Numbered from the stretch's first letter, positions 42,432-52,163 are shown. The stretch is DNA of 64,000 bases from Parvicella tangerina (GCF_907165195.1 NZ_OU015584.1:1364001-1428000); one strand, 5' to 3'. Numbers and translations: made by a program. Notes: generated by a model not told the origin, from the sequence alone.

Positions 42432-43303
42432 TATAAAACGTTTAATACTTGTTCTTTAATTCGTTCCAGCTCATCTTTCATCTTCACTACAATCTTTTGC
42501 ATCTCAGCATGATTAGCCTTCGAACCTAGCGTATTGATCTCTCTACCAATTTCCTGACCAATAAAGCCAAGCTTCTTTCCGTTTTCAGGTCCCTCATTCA
42601 TGGTTTTGATGAAGTGATCCAAGTGAGCAGAAAGTCTAACTTTTTCTTCAGAGACATCATATTTTTCAAGGTAATAGATGATCTCCTGCTCAAAACGATT
42701 TTGATCGATGTTCTTATTATCGATGAGGTCTTGTAGGTTTTTGTTTATACGATCCCTAATGGTTGTGATTCTTTCCTCTTCAAACTGAGGAATAACCGCA
42801 AGCAAAGATCTAATTGCTTCAATGCGCTCTTCTAAATCCTGAAACAAAGATTTTCCTTCTTCAATCCGAAATTCATTAAAGGCATTTGTAGCCTCTTTAA
42901 CGAGATTAAATGTGGCACTCCACTCTTCATCAGACAACTCTTCTTTTGTGCTAACTAATGCATCTGGCATTCGCAGTAAGTTAGACATATAGTCACTTAC
43001 GGGGAGTTCGTTTGCATTTTCGAAGGACTGAATTTCCTTCAGGTATTTCTGAAGCAGAGCTGTATTCAAGCTGTGGTTTTGCTCACCACCCAACACCTCG
43101 TAGCTGAAATAAATATCACATTTTCCTCTAGTCACTTCTCCAGAAAGAAAGGATCTTAACTCCATTTCTTTGGAACGATAATAACTAGGTAATCTCAAAT
43201 TGAGATCCAAACCTTTGCTATTGAGTGATTTTACTTCTACAGAAACTTTCTTGTTTCCGATGGTCGCTTCAGAACGACCAAATCCCGTCATTGATTTTAA
43301 CAT
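42431..43303 (-). CDS. yicC: YicC/YloC family endoribonuclease
   Basis: A 290-residue protein starting at ATG 43303, giving MLKSMTGFGRSE, the hallmark N terminus. Further conserved pieces are VEVKSLNSKGLDLNLRLPS and the C-terminal LGFIGQEIGREINTLGSKA. YicC of E. coli is a metal-dependent endoribonuclease that can act in sRNA decay. It is almost always linked to gmk, as here. Confidence 0.93.
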   Translation of the reverse strand: MLKSMTGFGRSEATIGNKKVSVEVKSLNSKGLDLNLRLPSYYRSKEMELRSFLSGEVTRGKCDIYFSYEVLGGEQNHSLNTALLQKYLKEIQSFENANELPVSDYMSNLLRMPDALVSTKEELSDEEWSATFNLVKEATNAFNEFRIEEGKSLFQDLEERIEAIRSLLAVIPQFEEERITTIRDRINKNLQDLIDNKNIDQNRFEQEIIYYLEKYDVSEEKVRLSAHLDHFIKTMNEGPENGKKLGFIGQEIGREINTLGSKANHAEMQKIVVKMKDELERIKEQVLNVL

Positions 43304-43363
43304 AAACCGAGTTGCTTTTTGCAAAAGTACTTATTTCAATAGACTTGGAGAAAAAAGGTCAGG

Positions 43364-43912
43364 TTAATAAGAGAATAAGTAAAGCAGATTTTCCACATCA
43401 TTAAAAATGGGATATGGAGAAAACCTATTTTTAGGGTAAACATACTGATTGGTTATAAAGTAAAGATCATGACCTTTTTTTCTTATCCGAATATCAGGTT
43501 TGTGTCTTGATTCTTTTATATGCTCTGAATAAAGCCTGAGCTTTTTGAGACACCCATTTTTGTCCACCTTCGTTTCAACTGTAATACCATTTGCTTCTAT
43601 TATATATTTACAACCTGTGCGAGTTACCTTCCTTAAGGTATCAGCCCCAAATGATTCATGAAGATAGATTATGGTGAGTTCTTTTTGATTTTTAGAGGTG
43701 GTTTTCTGGATAAGTTGGTAATTGTCAATCTGTTTTTCAATCAAACTTGAGTTAGTATCTAGGACGTATTCACGAAAAACAGAAATCAGGTATTCAAAGT
43801 TGGGCTTGATTGAAATGAAGTCAGATCCCTCATAGTTACAATAGTTCTTTTGAAGGTAGATGTTGTTGCTAATTCCTGCGAAAACACAGAATAATACTAG
43901 TAATGATTTCAT
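43364..43912 (-). CDS. Hypothetical exported protein
   Basis: A 182-residue protein with an N-terminal hydrophobic signal (MKSLLVLFCVFAGISNNIYLQ). The rest is a mix of beta strands and charged loops, for example KELTIIYLHESFGADTLRKV, GCKYIIEANGITVETKVDKNG and HDLYFITNQYVYPKNRF; there are five cysteines. I do not recognise a family. It sits upstream of yicC on the same strand and is divergent from the ATP-cone nuclease gene. Confidence 0.5.
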   Translation of the reverse strand: MKSLLVLFCVFAGISNNIYLQKNYCNYEGSDFISIKPNFEYLISVFREYVLDTNSSLIEKQIDNYQLIQKTTSKNQKELTIIYLHESFGADTLRKVTRTGCKYIIEANGITVETKVDKNGCLKKLRLYSEHIKESRHKPDIRIRKKGHDLYFITNQYVYPKNRFSPYPIFNDVENLLYLFSY

Positions 43913-44037
43913 ATTCGTACAACGAAAGGATCATTTGTATTATTACTGAAAACTAAAATTAAACTAGATACTGCCATTTCTAAATTTTGTAGTATGAACT
44001 TTCCGTCTTTTTTCTATTTTAGGGAAAAATCTACACG

Positions 44038-44880
44038 ATGAGTAGTGTTTATGTGGAAAAGGCAGCTGGGCAGAAAGACGTTTACGACCCTGAGAAGTTG
44101 AGATTGTCCTTGAAAAGATCTGGTGCTGAAGATAAAATAGTTACCGATATTGTTGAACGAATAGGAGAACTCATTTATGATGATATTCCGACTAGTGTCA
44201 TCTATAAGAAGGCTTATGCCTTGCTTCGAACAAAATCAAAATTGTCAGCATCACGCTACGGACTTAAAAAAGCGGTTCTTGATTTGGGGCCAACGGGCTA
44301 TCCTTTTGAACATTTAGTTGCTCATTTACTCAGAGCTGAAGGTTTTGATGTAAAGATAGGAGAAGTGGTGAAAGGGCATTGTGTAATGCATGAAGTGGAT
44401 GTCCTAGCCAAGAAGAAGGGCGTTAGTTATTTAGTAGAGTGTAAGTACCACAATGAACCTTCGCGTTTTAGTAATGTGAAAATACCGTTGTACATCCAGT
44501 CGCGTTTTGAAGATATTGATAAACATTGGAAGAAAGTGAATGGACATAAAGAAGTATACAGACAAGGATGGATTTATACAAATACACGTTTCTCTGAAGA
44601 TGCCGTAAAGTACGGTGAATGCATGGGATTAAATCTGATCTCCTGGAAATATCCAAAGAAAGGAAGTTTGGAAGATCGGATCAGACTTAACGGACTCTAC
44701 CCAATTACCTGCTTGAATAATTTGTCGATTGCAGATAAGCAGGAACTGATCAAACGAAATATTGTCGTGGCTAGAGAAGTGAAAAAACGTCCTGAAATTT
44801 TAGAGAGTATCGGAATTAAGTCAAAAAATAAAATAAACAAAGTGTTAAAAGAAATTACAGCACTTTGTGACCAACTTTAA
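44038..44880 (+). CDS. ATP-cone domain fused to PD-(D/E)XK (Mrr-like) nuclease
   Basis: A 280-residue protein. Residues 3-83 form an ATP cone (VYVEKAAGQKDVYDPEKLRL ... YGLKKAVLDLGPTG), the nucleotide-sensing module of ribonucleotide reductases and NrdR. Residues about 88-205 are a PD-(D/E)XK endonuclease core: Glu91 (FEHLVAHLLRAEGF), Asp121 (HEVDVLAKK) and Glu134-Cys-Lys136 (YLVECKYH), so a complete site. The C terminus (LESIGIKSKNKINKVLKEI) resembles a helix-hairpin-helix. Its predicted activity would be DNA or RNA cleavage gated by (d)ATP. The MBL nuclease gene begins eight bases later. The link is inference. Confidence 0.82.
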   Translation: MSSVYVEKAAGQKDVYDPEKLRLSLKRSGAEDKIVTDIVERIGELIYDDIPTSVIYKKAYALLRTKSKLSASRYGLKKAVLDLGPTGYPFEHLVAHLLRAEGFDVKIGEVVKGHCVMHEVDVLAKKKGVSYLVECKYHNEPSRFSNVKIPLYIQSRFEDIDKHWKKVNGHKEVYRQGWIYTNTRFSEDAVKYGECMGLNLISWKYPKKGSLEDRIRLNGLYPITCLNNLSIADKQELIKRNIVVAREVKKRPEILESIGIKSKNKINKVLKEITALCDQL

Positions 44881-44887
44881 GACAATT

Positions 44888-46243
44888 ATGGAAATACATT
44901 TTTTAGGTGCAGCGGAGACTGTTACAGGTTCAAAGTATTTTCTCAAAAGTCAACAACACCAGTTTCTGGTAGATTGCGGACTTTTTCAAGGGATTAAAAA
45001 GCTCCGGCAATTGAACTGGCAGTATTTGCCTCTGGAGATAAAAAAACTTGAAGCGATATTCCTAACACATGGCCACTTGGATCACGTAGGCTATTTACCA
45101 AAATTGGTAAAAATGGGCTTTAAGGGATACATTTTTGGGACGGAACCAACACTGAAAATAGCCGAGATCATATTACTGGATAGCGCAAAAATACAGGAAG
45201 AGGAAGCTGCTCAAGCCAATAAAGAGGGGTATTCGAAACACAGCCCAGCTGAACCGTTGTATACCATTGATGACGCAAAAGAAGCTATCGCCATGTTCAA
45301 ATCAGTTCCAGAAGGGGAGTGGATAGACTACTCCTCAGAAGCTCGTTTCAGATTTTTAACTGTTGGTCATATCATTGGAGCATGCTCAGTTCAACTTGAA
45401 CTAGAAAATAAAAAGCTCGTCTTTTCAGGTGATATCGGTAGGGATGATGATTTATTGATGTTCGCTCCTAAAAAGCCAGATTCTGCAGATATTTTGTTTG
45501 TTGAAAGTACGTATGGAGATCGATTGCATAAAGAGGAGAACGTTGAGCAGGTACTGACTGATCTTGTACTAAAAACGGTAAAAGAAAACGGTACGTTGAT
45601 CATCCCCAGTTTTGCGGTAGAAAGAGCGCAGACCATTATGTACTTACTTTGGAAACTTTCAGAAGAAGGTACTATACCAAAAATTCCAATGTTTTTAGAT
45701 AGTCCGATGGGAGCAGGAGTGCTCAAAGTATTTGAAAAGTATGAAGAATGGCACAAATTGGATAAAATGGAGGTGTACAAGATGGTGGAGTCTTTTCATG
45801 TAGTTCAGGAATACAGAGAAACCTGGGAAGTGATCGACATGGAAGGTCCTAAAGTGGTCATTGCGGGTAGCGGAATGTTAACGGGAGGAAGAGTATTAAC
45901 CTATTTAAAACAGTTACTCAAAAAGGATAGTACAAATGTCTTGTTGGTGGGTTATCAGGCTGAAGGAACCAGAGGGCGCTATCTTTTGGAAGGAGCAAAA
46001 GAGATTAAGATCTACGGAAAGTATATTCCAGTTAATGCATCTATTTACTCTTGTAATAGTCTATCAGCACACGGAGATCAGGAAGATATCCTAAACTGGA
46101 TGAATAAAATTAAAGATGCTCCAGAAAAAGTCTTCATTGTACATGGGGAAGTCAAGGCCGCTGACGAAATGAGAAGGAAGATCAAGGATGTCTATGGCTG
46201 GACTGCTACCATTCCAGAGCTGTACCAAATCGTGGAGGTTTAG
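44888..46243 (+). CDS. Metallo-beta-lactamase/beta-CASP ribonuclease
   Basis: A 451-residue nuclease starting at ATG 44888 ([19 protein letters not shown]). Metal site HGHLDH (61-66) in [17 protein letters not shown], then [22 protein letters not shown], and beta-CASP motifs including VIIAGSGML-like [12 protein letters not shown] and [12 protein letters not shown]. The C-terminal [18 protein letters not shown] fits the RMMBL domain. The family includes RNA exo- and endonucleases related to CPSF73 and RNase J. It follows the ATP-cone nuclease closely and overlaps the J-protein gene by four bases. Confidence 0.93.
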   Translation: MEIHFLGAAETVTGSKYFLKSQQHQFLVDCGLFQGIKKLRQLNWQYLPLEIKKLEAIFLTHGHLDHVGYLPKLVKMGFKGYIFGTEPTLKIAEIILLDSAKIQEEEAAQANKEGYSKHSPAEPLYTIDDAKEAIAMFKSVPEGEWIDYSSEARFRFLTVGHIIGACSVQLELENKKLVFSGDIGRDDDLLMFAPKKPDSADILFVESTYGDRLHKEENVEQVLTDLVLKTVKENGTLIIPSFAVERAQTIMYLLWKLSEEGTIPKIPMFLDSPMGAGVLKVFEKYEEWHKLDKMEVYKMVESFHVVQEYRETWEVIDMEGPKVVIAGSGMLTGGRVLTYLKQLLKKDSTNVLLVGYQAEGTRGRYLLEGAKEIKIYGKYIPVNASIYSCNSLSAHGDQEDILNWMNKIKDAPEKVFIVHGEVKAADEMRRKIKDVYGWTATIPELYQIVEV

Positions 46244-46806
46244 TCTTGATGTTTCTTAAATTCGAAGTAATCTATGAAAATATGGGCAAGTAGGAATAGA
46301 TAGGCGAGTAGAATAAAAGCAGAGAATGCTATACAAAAAGGGATGTAGTCCTGCAAAGTGTATGAAGAGTCTGGATCATGTATTGCACTTAAGTAGGAAA
46401 TAGTTACAACAGCACCGAGTAGGACAGACCAAAGCGCAAAAATTTTAGTGGCTCTCCATATATCTTTGATCAAGGTCTCTCTGTTAACGATCCGTTCAAA
46501 TTTTTTTTCAGAAGCTTTAGCCCTTTGTTCCGTTTTTCTCTTGACATAGTCCGCTCTTTTTCTTTTCCTTTTTGTTTGCTGTTTTTGCGAAGCGTATCGA
46601 TAAAGGATGTTTCTGATGTTTTGAGGATCGCTTAAAAATTCATAAGCCTCATTGATCGCGATGAACTTTTCTCGAGCTTCTGGAGTTCGGTTCTTATCAG
46701 GGTGATACTGTTTGGCTAATTTGAAATAAGCACGCTTGATCTCTTTCTGAGATGCTTTAGTTGTGAGACCTAACAACTCATAGTATTTGACAAGTTTATG
46801 AATCAC
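46240..46806 (-). CDS. Membrane J-domain protein (second of tandem pair)
   Basis: A 188-residue co-chaperone-like protein. The J domain covers residues 7-72 with the HPD motif in [17 protein letters not shown] lysine/arginine-rich region (about 75-105) follows, then two transmembrane helices ([17 protein letters not shown] and [21 protein letters not shown]). No zinc-finger or peptide-binding region is present. The likely role is to recruit DnaK to the membrane. It is 11 bases overlapped by its paralogue upstream and convergent with the MBL gene. Confidence 0.88.
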   Translation of the reverse strand: MIHKLVKYYELLGLTTKASQKEIKRAYFKLAKQYHPDKNRTPEAREKFIAINEAYEFLSDPQNIRNILYRYASQKQQTKRKRKRADYVKRKTEQRAKASEKKFERIVNRETLIKDIWRATKIFALWSVLLGAVVTISYLSAIHDPDSSYTLQDYIPFCIAFSAFILLAYLFLLAHIFIDYFEFKKHQD

Positions 46807-47377
46807 TGTTGGAGCGCGTTCGGAAGTAATGAATAATAATGACCGTAATAGGAATAAAAAATATCACTGCTGCTGCAATAAGTGTAAACAAAAGACCACT
46901 TAAAAAGAATGAAAAACCAGCGGAAGTACCTTCTTCTCTTACCCATATAAAAGTCAATAGGGATACGGCTAACATGAAAAAGAATATCATGACCAGAAAA
47001 TAGTCCAGCATTCTTTTAAGGTCTCTGATGAGAATTTCTTTGGGTGTTTTTTTGATAAACTCTCGTTTATTCATCGATGCCCTTCTTCTAGCTTTCTGAG
47101 CATGGTTTGAAGTCCTTTGCCGCTGTGTTCCTTGCGTTTTTTGCTTTTTTTGTTTGGCGTAGTAAGTGCGATAAAGTGCTTTCTTAATCAATGCTGGATT
47201 AGACAGTATCTCGTAGGCTTCATTGATCTCGATAAACTTCTCTTTTGCGCGTTCAGAAGGGTTTACATCTGGATGATATTGCTTGGCGAGCTTAAAATAA
47301 GCTTTCTTGATTGCAGACTGAGAGGCTCCTGATGGAAGTCCTAAAATGTCGTAGTATTTTTGAAGGTAGTTAGCCAC
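46796..47377 (-). CDS. Membrane J-domain protein (first of tandem pair)
   Basis: A 193-residue paralogue of the following gene. J domain at residues 7-72 with [19 protein letters not shown], a basic linker ([16 protein letters not shown]) and two transmembrane helices ([20 protein letters not shown] and [27 protein letters not shown]). Both share the DILGL/ELLGL start and [12 protein letters not shown], so they come from a tandem duplication. It overlaps the HAD gene by eight bases. Confidence 0.88.
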   Translation of the reverse strand: MANYLQKYYDILGLPSGASQSAIKKAYFKLAKQYHPDVNPSERAKEKFIEINEAYEILSNPALIKKALYRTYYAKQKKQKTQGTQRQRTSNHAQKARRRASMNKREFIKKTPKEILIRDLKRMLDYFLVMIFFFMLAVSLLTFIWVREEGTSAGFSFFLSGLLFTLIAAAVIFFIPITVIIIHYFRTRSNSDS

Positions 47378-48026
47378 CTACCAATTGAAAGTCACTCACA
47401 GTCATTTTTTGAGTGTGGATCTCTTGACGCTTTTTAAAATAAGTTTGATAAACTTCTCCATATTCAACGCGACAATTGATCGTTTCTTTGAATATGGTCA
47501 TACAGTCTAAAGCAAACTCGCAGATTGCACGAACAGCGTGTTCATCACCACTTAAGTGTGTCGAAAAGTCCGTCCAACCTTCATGAGCCACGAGCTCCTT
47601 TAGAATCTTGCTTGCATCTCGATTTACCATAAACCTGATGCCACTTTGTTGAGCAAGACTAAGGTCTAATATATCATCAAAGACAAACATTACCTGGTTG
47701 GGTTCAATGTTGTGTTGCTCTTTGAGAAAATTCAGAATGACTTTCTTGTCTTTTACGTTGTAGAATAGACCGTTTAAGTGTTCGCGTTCTGCAAGATAGT
47801 GAGCTGTTGGGTTCTTTTCTCCAGTTATTATTCCAGTGTACGGAATGTCACCATTTTTTAAATAGTACCCTAAACGAAGCATATTCAAGCCCATTGAGTC
47901 GGCTTCAGAATATAAACTCTCTCCTAAATGATTCTTATATCCAGAATGAAAGACCCCATCCCAATCGAAAAGAATGGCCTTAATATTTGAAAAATGATCT
48001 AGTTTTTCAGGAAAGTAAACCTTCAT
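47370..48026 (-). CDS. KdsC-like HAD phosphatase
   Basis: A 218-residue haloacid-dehalogenase-fold protein. Motif I is LFDWDGVF with the Asp-x-Asp pair; the later [16 protein letters not shown] gives the motif IV acids. The [26 protein letters not shown] block resembles KdsC (KDO-8-phosphate phosphatase) and sialate/9-phosphate phosphatases, which end at about 170 residues. The last 50 residues here ([15 protein letters not shown] ...) are a C-terminal extension of unknown role. It lies in an operon with the MORN and J-protein genes, so it need not act in KDO synthesis. Confidence 0.75.
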   Translation of the reverse strand: MKVYFPEKLDHFSNIKAILFDWDGVFHSGYKNHLGESLYSEADSMGLNMLRLGYYLKNGDIPYTGIITGEKNPTAHYLAEREHLNGLFYNVKDKKVILNFLKEQHNIEPNQVMFVFDDILDLSLAQQSGIRFMVNRDASKILKELVAHEGWTDFSTHLSGDEHAVRAICEFALDCMTIFKETINCRVEYGEVYQTYFKKRQEIHTQKMTVSDFQLVGG

Positions 48027-48763
48027 TAAAAGTCGTTTGTTTTGAGTAGTTTACCATCCTGGTACTGCTCTTCTTTGATTGGGTTTCCACTTTCGTTGAA
48101 GTAAATCCACTTGCCTGTGCGGTAGTAGTCATAAGCATCTTTGTCGTATCTTAATGTTCCTGCAACTCTTTTCTTTCCCGAAGAGTAAAAGTCATTCTGG
48201 GTGTAATTGAGTTTCTTCTTATGAACCAATTCAAATAAGCTCTGTGCCTGACCAGATTTATAGTAAGAACGCTTGGCAATATGGTACATCATACTTTTGT
48301 GGTACTCCTCGTAGTATTCTATATTACCATTCATGAAGTAATCTGTCCACTCCTGAGCGCTACCATCTTTGTAAGCAACTTCAGACTTAATGTTGCCATT
48401 TGGATAGTAAAGCGTTACCTTAGAACGATAACCATCTACGTTTACAAACTTTCTTTCTAACGTACCATCTGGGTAATAGTTTTTATACACTTTTAACTGC
48501 CCATCAATGTAATAACCTTTATGCAAAAGCGTTCCATCTTCGTAATAATCTTCAATCCAGTTTTGTGCAGCATATCCATTGACCATTCTAACACTGTCAC
48601 CAGCCAGTGCCATGTTTAACGGCTCATAGAGCGTGATACCGTAAACAGAGTCAACAATATCAGCGGTATAAATGGGTTTGTCCGGTAACTGCTCATCAAA
48701 ATTGCTTTGGGAAAAGCCTGAAAAACCGATAAAAAGTAAAGATGTAAGTGTAAATATCCTCAT
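48026..48763 (-). CDS. Secreted MORN-variant (YwqK-type) repeat protein
   Basis: A 245-residue protein with signal peptide (MRIFTLTSLLFIGFSGFSQ). It has at least seven MORN_2-like repeats: YYEDGTLLHKGYY, YYPDGTLERKFV, YYPNGNIKSEV, YFMNGNIEYYEEY, YYKSGQAQSLF, FYSSGKKRVAGT and YFNESGNPIKEEQY. Databases often call such proteins toxin-antitoxin YwqK antitoxins, but in Bacteroidota they are exported and the label is not supported here. It shares one base with the HAD gene, heading the operon that runs to 46240. Confidence 0.85.
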   Translation of the reverse strand: MRIFTLTSLLFIGFSGFSQSNFDEQLPDKPIYTADIVDSVYGITLYEPLNMALAGDSVRMVNGYAAQNWIEDYYEDGTLLHKGYYIDGQLKVYKNYYPDGTLERKFVNVDGYRSKVTLYYPNGNIKSEVAYKDGSAQEWTDYFMNGNIEYYEEYHKSMMYHIAKRSYYKSGQAQSLFELVHKKKLNYTQNDFYSSGKKRVAGTLRYDKDAYDYYRTGKWIYFNESGNPIKEEQYQDGKLLKTNDF

Positions 48764-48831
48764 GTCCTTTAAACTATTTTTTGTGGATTCGTAAAGTTAA
48801 TGAATTTCAATTAACTATAAAAATCTTGTTA

Positions 48832-50538
48832 TTAACTCTTTTTTAATTTCGCAATTTTGATGCCAAGAAATCCAAATGTCATGGTCATCAGTGGACTTAC
48901 TAGGTTAAAGATGCAGTACATAAAATATTCTCCTGTAGCGATACCCAATACATTGGATTGAACAGCACCACAGGTATTCCAGGGTACTAAAACGGAGGTT
49001 ACTGTGCCTGCATCTTCCAGTGTTCTACTCAGGTTTTGAGCAGCCAGACCTCTTTTTTCAAATTCTTTTGCAAACATTTTTCCAGGAACTACAATAGACA
49101 AGTATTGATCAGACGCTGTAACGTTAAAACCGACACAAGTTAGCGCAGTAGTGGCTACCAAAGAACCATTTGATTTCGCCTTTGCAACGAGTGATGCAGT
49201 GATACGATTTAACATTCCCAGACGCTCTAGTACACCACCAAAAGCCATTGCACATACAATTAACCAAATGGTCCCCAACATACCAGACATTCCTCGAGTG
49301 CCTAGAAGGTCATTCACCTTTGCGTTGCCCGTATCGACACTAGTATCAACGGTCATAGCATCTATGGTTGAGCGGTAGGCACTTTCTAAGTAACCGCTTC
49401 TGGAGAGGGTAATCCCCATACCCCAATCTTCCAATCGCTGATCTCCTTCAATGTTAAAAACTTCATCTGACTCGAGTCCAGTCGGTACTGTAATTGTCTG
49501 AAGAATTTTTTTCTCACCCTTTTCAATACTCAAAGTATAGCTGCCTCCACTTAAATTCCAGGCGTAGTCTTTTTTAGAAAGTTCATCACCGTCTTCATTG
49601 TACCACCTAACGGTATACGCATCTAAATTTTCTCCAGTAAGGTAAATATTGCTTTTTTTTCCTTGCAGAGTAATTAGATCAGGTTGGAAGGCAACCGCGA
49701 ATACACCACCTAGCAACACGCCAACAAATAAAGCAGGTATCGCATCAACTTTCATAATGATCAAAGCAATTACAGCAGCAGGAACTAAGAACAGGATGGG
49801 AGAGATGTAAAACGAACTTTCGATAGAGACTAACATTTCGTCTATTTGACTGTTCGAACCTCCGTCTCCAACAAAGAATCCCCAGATCAAAAATACGATG
49901 AGTGCAATTGAGATAGAGGGTATTGTAGTGTACAACATGTAACGTATGTGTGTAAAAAGGTCACTTCCCGCTACAGCTGGCGCAAGGTTAGTGGTGTCAC
50001 TCATTGGCGACATTTTATCTCCAAAATAGGCGCCAGAAATTATAGCACCAGCAACTAATCCAGGGGTAATTCCGAGTGCCTGTCCAATCCCAAATAAAGC
50101 TACACCAACTGTGGCAATTGTACTCCATGAGCTACCAGTTGCAAGAGAGATAATGGCACTGATGATGCACGCAGAGAAAAGGAAATAGGTAGGACTTAAG
50201 ATTTTTAAGCCGTAATAGATCATGGTGGGTACAATCCCACTAATCAACCAGGTACCAGCCAAAGCGCCTATGAGCAGCAAAATAAGAATTGCTGGTAGGG
50301 CTGTGTTGATTGCGTCTGTAACTCCTTTTAGCATTTCTACAAAGCGGAAATTCATGCGCCATCCGATGATCATTGCTACTCCGGTTGAAAAGAGGAGAGC
50401 CATTTGATTTGCCCCACCTAATGAGTCGTCTCTCCAGATGACCAAAACAGAAATGGCTAATAAGCCCATCAAAACAAAAATGGGTAGTAACGACTGCAAC
50501 AAGGTAGGCTTTTTATGCTCTTTAATTTCAATATCCAT
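48832..50538 (-). CDS. NhaC family Na+/H+ antiporter with extra soluble insert
   Basis: A 568-residue polytopic transporter. NhaC marks include ATGSSWSTIATVGVAL (134-149), ISGAYFGDKMSPMSDTTNLA (167-186) and GRTLEDAGTVTSVLVPWNTC-like text near the C terminus (SRTLEDAGTVTSVLVPWN). Between helices at about residues 285 and 372 is an 80-residue hydrophilic stretch (GENLDAYTVRWYNEDGDELS ... GGSYTLSIEKGEK) that looks like an Ig/beta-sandwich domain and makes the protein some 80 residues longer than typical NhaC. It is the last gene of the lipoprotein-glycosyltransferase-nhaC operon. Confidence 0.9.
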   Translation of the reverse strand: MDIEIKEHKKPTLLQSLLPIFVLMGLLAISVLVIWRDDSLGGANQMALLFSTGVAMIIGWRMNFRFVEMLKGVTDAINTALPAILILLLIGALAGTWLISGIVPTMIYYGLKILSPTYFLFSACIISAIISLATGSSWSTIATVGVALFGIGQALGITPGLVAGAIISGAYFGDKMSPMSDTTNLAPAVAGSDLFTHIRYMLYTTIPSISIALIVFLIWGFFVGDGGSNSQIDEMLVSIESSFYISPILFLVPAAVIALIIMKVDAIPALFVGVLLGGVFAVAFQPDLITLQGKKSNIYLTGENLDAYTVRWYNEDGDELSKKDYAWNLSGGSYTLSIEKGEKKILQTITVPTGLESDEVFNIEGDQRLEDWGMGITLSRSGYLESAYRSTIDAMTVDTSVDTGNAKVNDLLGTRGMSGMLGTIWLIVCAMAFGGVLERLGMLNRITASLVAKAKSNGSLVATTALTCVGFNVTASDQYLSIVVPGKMFAKEFEKRGLAAQNLSRTLEDAGTVTSVLVPWNTCGAVQSNVLGIATGEYFMYCIFNLVSPLMTMTFGFLGIKIAKLKKS

Positions 50539-50539
50539 C

Positions 50540-51553
50540 TTAAAACTTTAAATCCTTAAATCGTTGAATTTTCTTAATGTAAAATTGCCAAACAATACTT
50601 TTGTGTAAAACACCATTGAGCTGATTTATTGGCTGATTGGTGGCTTTTAATTGAGCACGCTGTTTTCTCAAGACACTTAAGTGACCGTAGTAATCAAAGT
50701 GTGCTTTTACGATACTCCAAATATGTTTGAAGTCGCCTCCTATTAGGAACTTAATTCCAGCAACTCCGTCTAGGATCAGACGTGCAAAAATGGCCAGTAA
50801 TAATCCTCGTCCCCAGTTTTTGTGAATGGCATATAAGCTGTTTCTAAAGTTTAAATAGGTTTTTCTTGGATTTCTGTAATCCAACGTTCCTCCTCCTACA
50901 TGGTAAACCTTGGATGCTGGATTTACAATGATGTCATAGTTAAGGTTATGAAGCCTCCAGCAAAGGTCAATTTCTTCCATGTGGGCAAAGAAGTGTTCAT
51001 CCAAACCTCCTGCTTCCCAATACTTTTCGGCTCTTATGAATAGGCAGGCTCCCGTTGCCCAAAAAACCTTTTCCAGGTTGTCGTACTGTCCTTGATCTAC
51101 TTCGGTTTCTGTGAATATTCTACCTCTACAAAATGGATAGCCTAAATGATCAATATATCCTCCGCAAGCACCTGCGTGTTCAAATTTTTCCTTCTCATTG
51201 TAGGCTAGTATTTTTGGTTGTCCTGCAACTACTTTTGGATTATTTTCAAGCACATCAAGCATGGGCTCAAGCCAACCGTCAGTGACTTCAATATCTGAAT
51301 TCAACAAAACGTAAATGTCTGCTTGAATTTTCTTTAAGCCTTCATTGTAACCTCCTGCAAAACCTGAGTTTACGGCATTTTGGATGATCCTAATATCGGG
51401 GAACTTCTCTTTCAGAAATTCAACAGAGTTATCGGTGGAAGCATTATCAATAATAACCACCTCTGCCTGCTGACTTTTTTCTATGACATCAAACAGGAAT
51501 TTCTCGAGCCAGTGAACCCCGTTGTAATTTAATATGGCTACAACAACTTTCAA
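50540..51553 (-). CDS. Family 2 glycosyltransferase (rhamnosyltransferase-like)
   Basis: A 337-residue GT-A enzyme. Nucleotide-sugar binding: ILNYNGVHWLEKFL and VIIDNASTDNSVEFLKEKFP; the metal motif is LLNSDIEV (the DxD equivalent); the catalytic region has WATGACLFIRAEKYWEAGGLDEHFFAHMEEIDLCWRL, typical of rhamnosyltransferase-like GT2. The C terminus has a basic membrane-association helix. The acceptor is probably a cell-surface glycan. It lies one base from each operon partner. Confidence 0.9.
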   Translation of the reverse strand: MKVVVAILNYNGVHWLEKFLFDVIEKSQQAEVVIIDNASTDNSVEFLKEKFPDIRIIQNAVNSGFAGGYNEGLKKIQADIYVLLNSDIEVTDGWLEPMLDVLENNPKVVAGQPKILAYNEKEKFEHAGACGGYIDHLGYPFCRGRIFTETEVDQGQYDNLEKVFWATGACLFIRAEKYWEAGGLDEHFFAHMEEIDLCWRLHNLNYDIIVNPASKVYHVGGGTLDYRNPRKTYLNFRNSLYAIHKNWGRGLLLAIFARLILDGVAGIKFLIGGDFKHIWSIVKAHFDYYGHLSVLRKQRAQLKATNQPINQLNGVLHKSIVWQFYIKKIQRFKDLKF

Positions 51554-51554
51554 A

Positions 51555-52163
51555 TTAGTAAGCCACTGAGAATTGATTGCTCTTTTCTAGAGAGACAAAG
51601 TTTCCATCAGCATCAAAGGTTAGTTTAGAAAGATAGTAGGACCGTTCTTTAATCATACCAGATGGACGCTGAATCCATAATTCACTGATAACTTTATCAT
51701 TCTCTATTCTCGTTTGTGGTTTAGAGAATTTATTGCCGAAATCTTCATTGGTTTCCCAAATAACGGTTTTAAAGGAGTTAATCACGTAAATATGATAGTT
51801 TTCCACCAGTTTTTCAGAGTTATCCTTAAAATTATTAGCTGCCATAATTTGGTTGGCCTCAGTATGGTCTCCGGGGAGTTCAACGCCATTGAAGAACATC
51901 CGATTTACAGTGCACCCAAGATCGTAGGCAAAGTAGCCCATAATGAACAAGTTGTCAAATTCTTCAACTTCAACAATGCAAACGTCATTTTCTTCTAAGT
52001 CGGGATGCTCTTCTTGTAGTGCCTCTAATATTGTCTCTTTCGATGTTAATCCTCCGTTTTGAACTTCGTCAACAGGCGCACTTGATACATCTGTCCCCTT
52101 GTTCTCACAAGACCCGTTACAAAAAAGAAGTATAGTTAAAACCACAATGATAGTGTACTTCAT
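51555..52163 (-). CDS. Hypothetical lipoprotein
   Basis: A 202-residue lipoprotein starting at ATG 52163 (MKYTIIVVLTILLFCNGSCENKG), with lipobox-like cysteine at residue 19. An alternative ATG lies at 52172. The mature part has an N-terminal acidic segment and an alpha/beta body (EDNDVCIV-like NDVCIVEVEEFDNLFIMGYFAYDLGCTVNRMFFNGVEL). I recognise no family. First gene of an operon with the glycosyltransferase and nhaC. Confidence 0.6.
   Translation of the reverse strand: MKYTIIVVLTILLFCNGSCENKGTDVSSAPVDEVQNGGLTSKETILEALQEEHPDLEENDVCIVEVEEFDNLFIMGYFAYDLGCTVNRMFFNGVELPGDHTEANQIMAANNFKDNSEKLVENYHIYVINSFKTVIWETNEDFGNKFSKPQTRIENDKVISELWIQRPSGMIKERSYYLSKLTFDADGNFVSLEKSNQFSVAY

Noticed and set aside
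48026-48763. Toxin-antitoxin system suggested by the YwqK label
   Set aside because: The protein has a signal peptide and MORN repeats and no toxin gene adjoins it.
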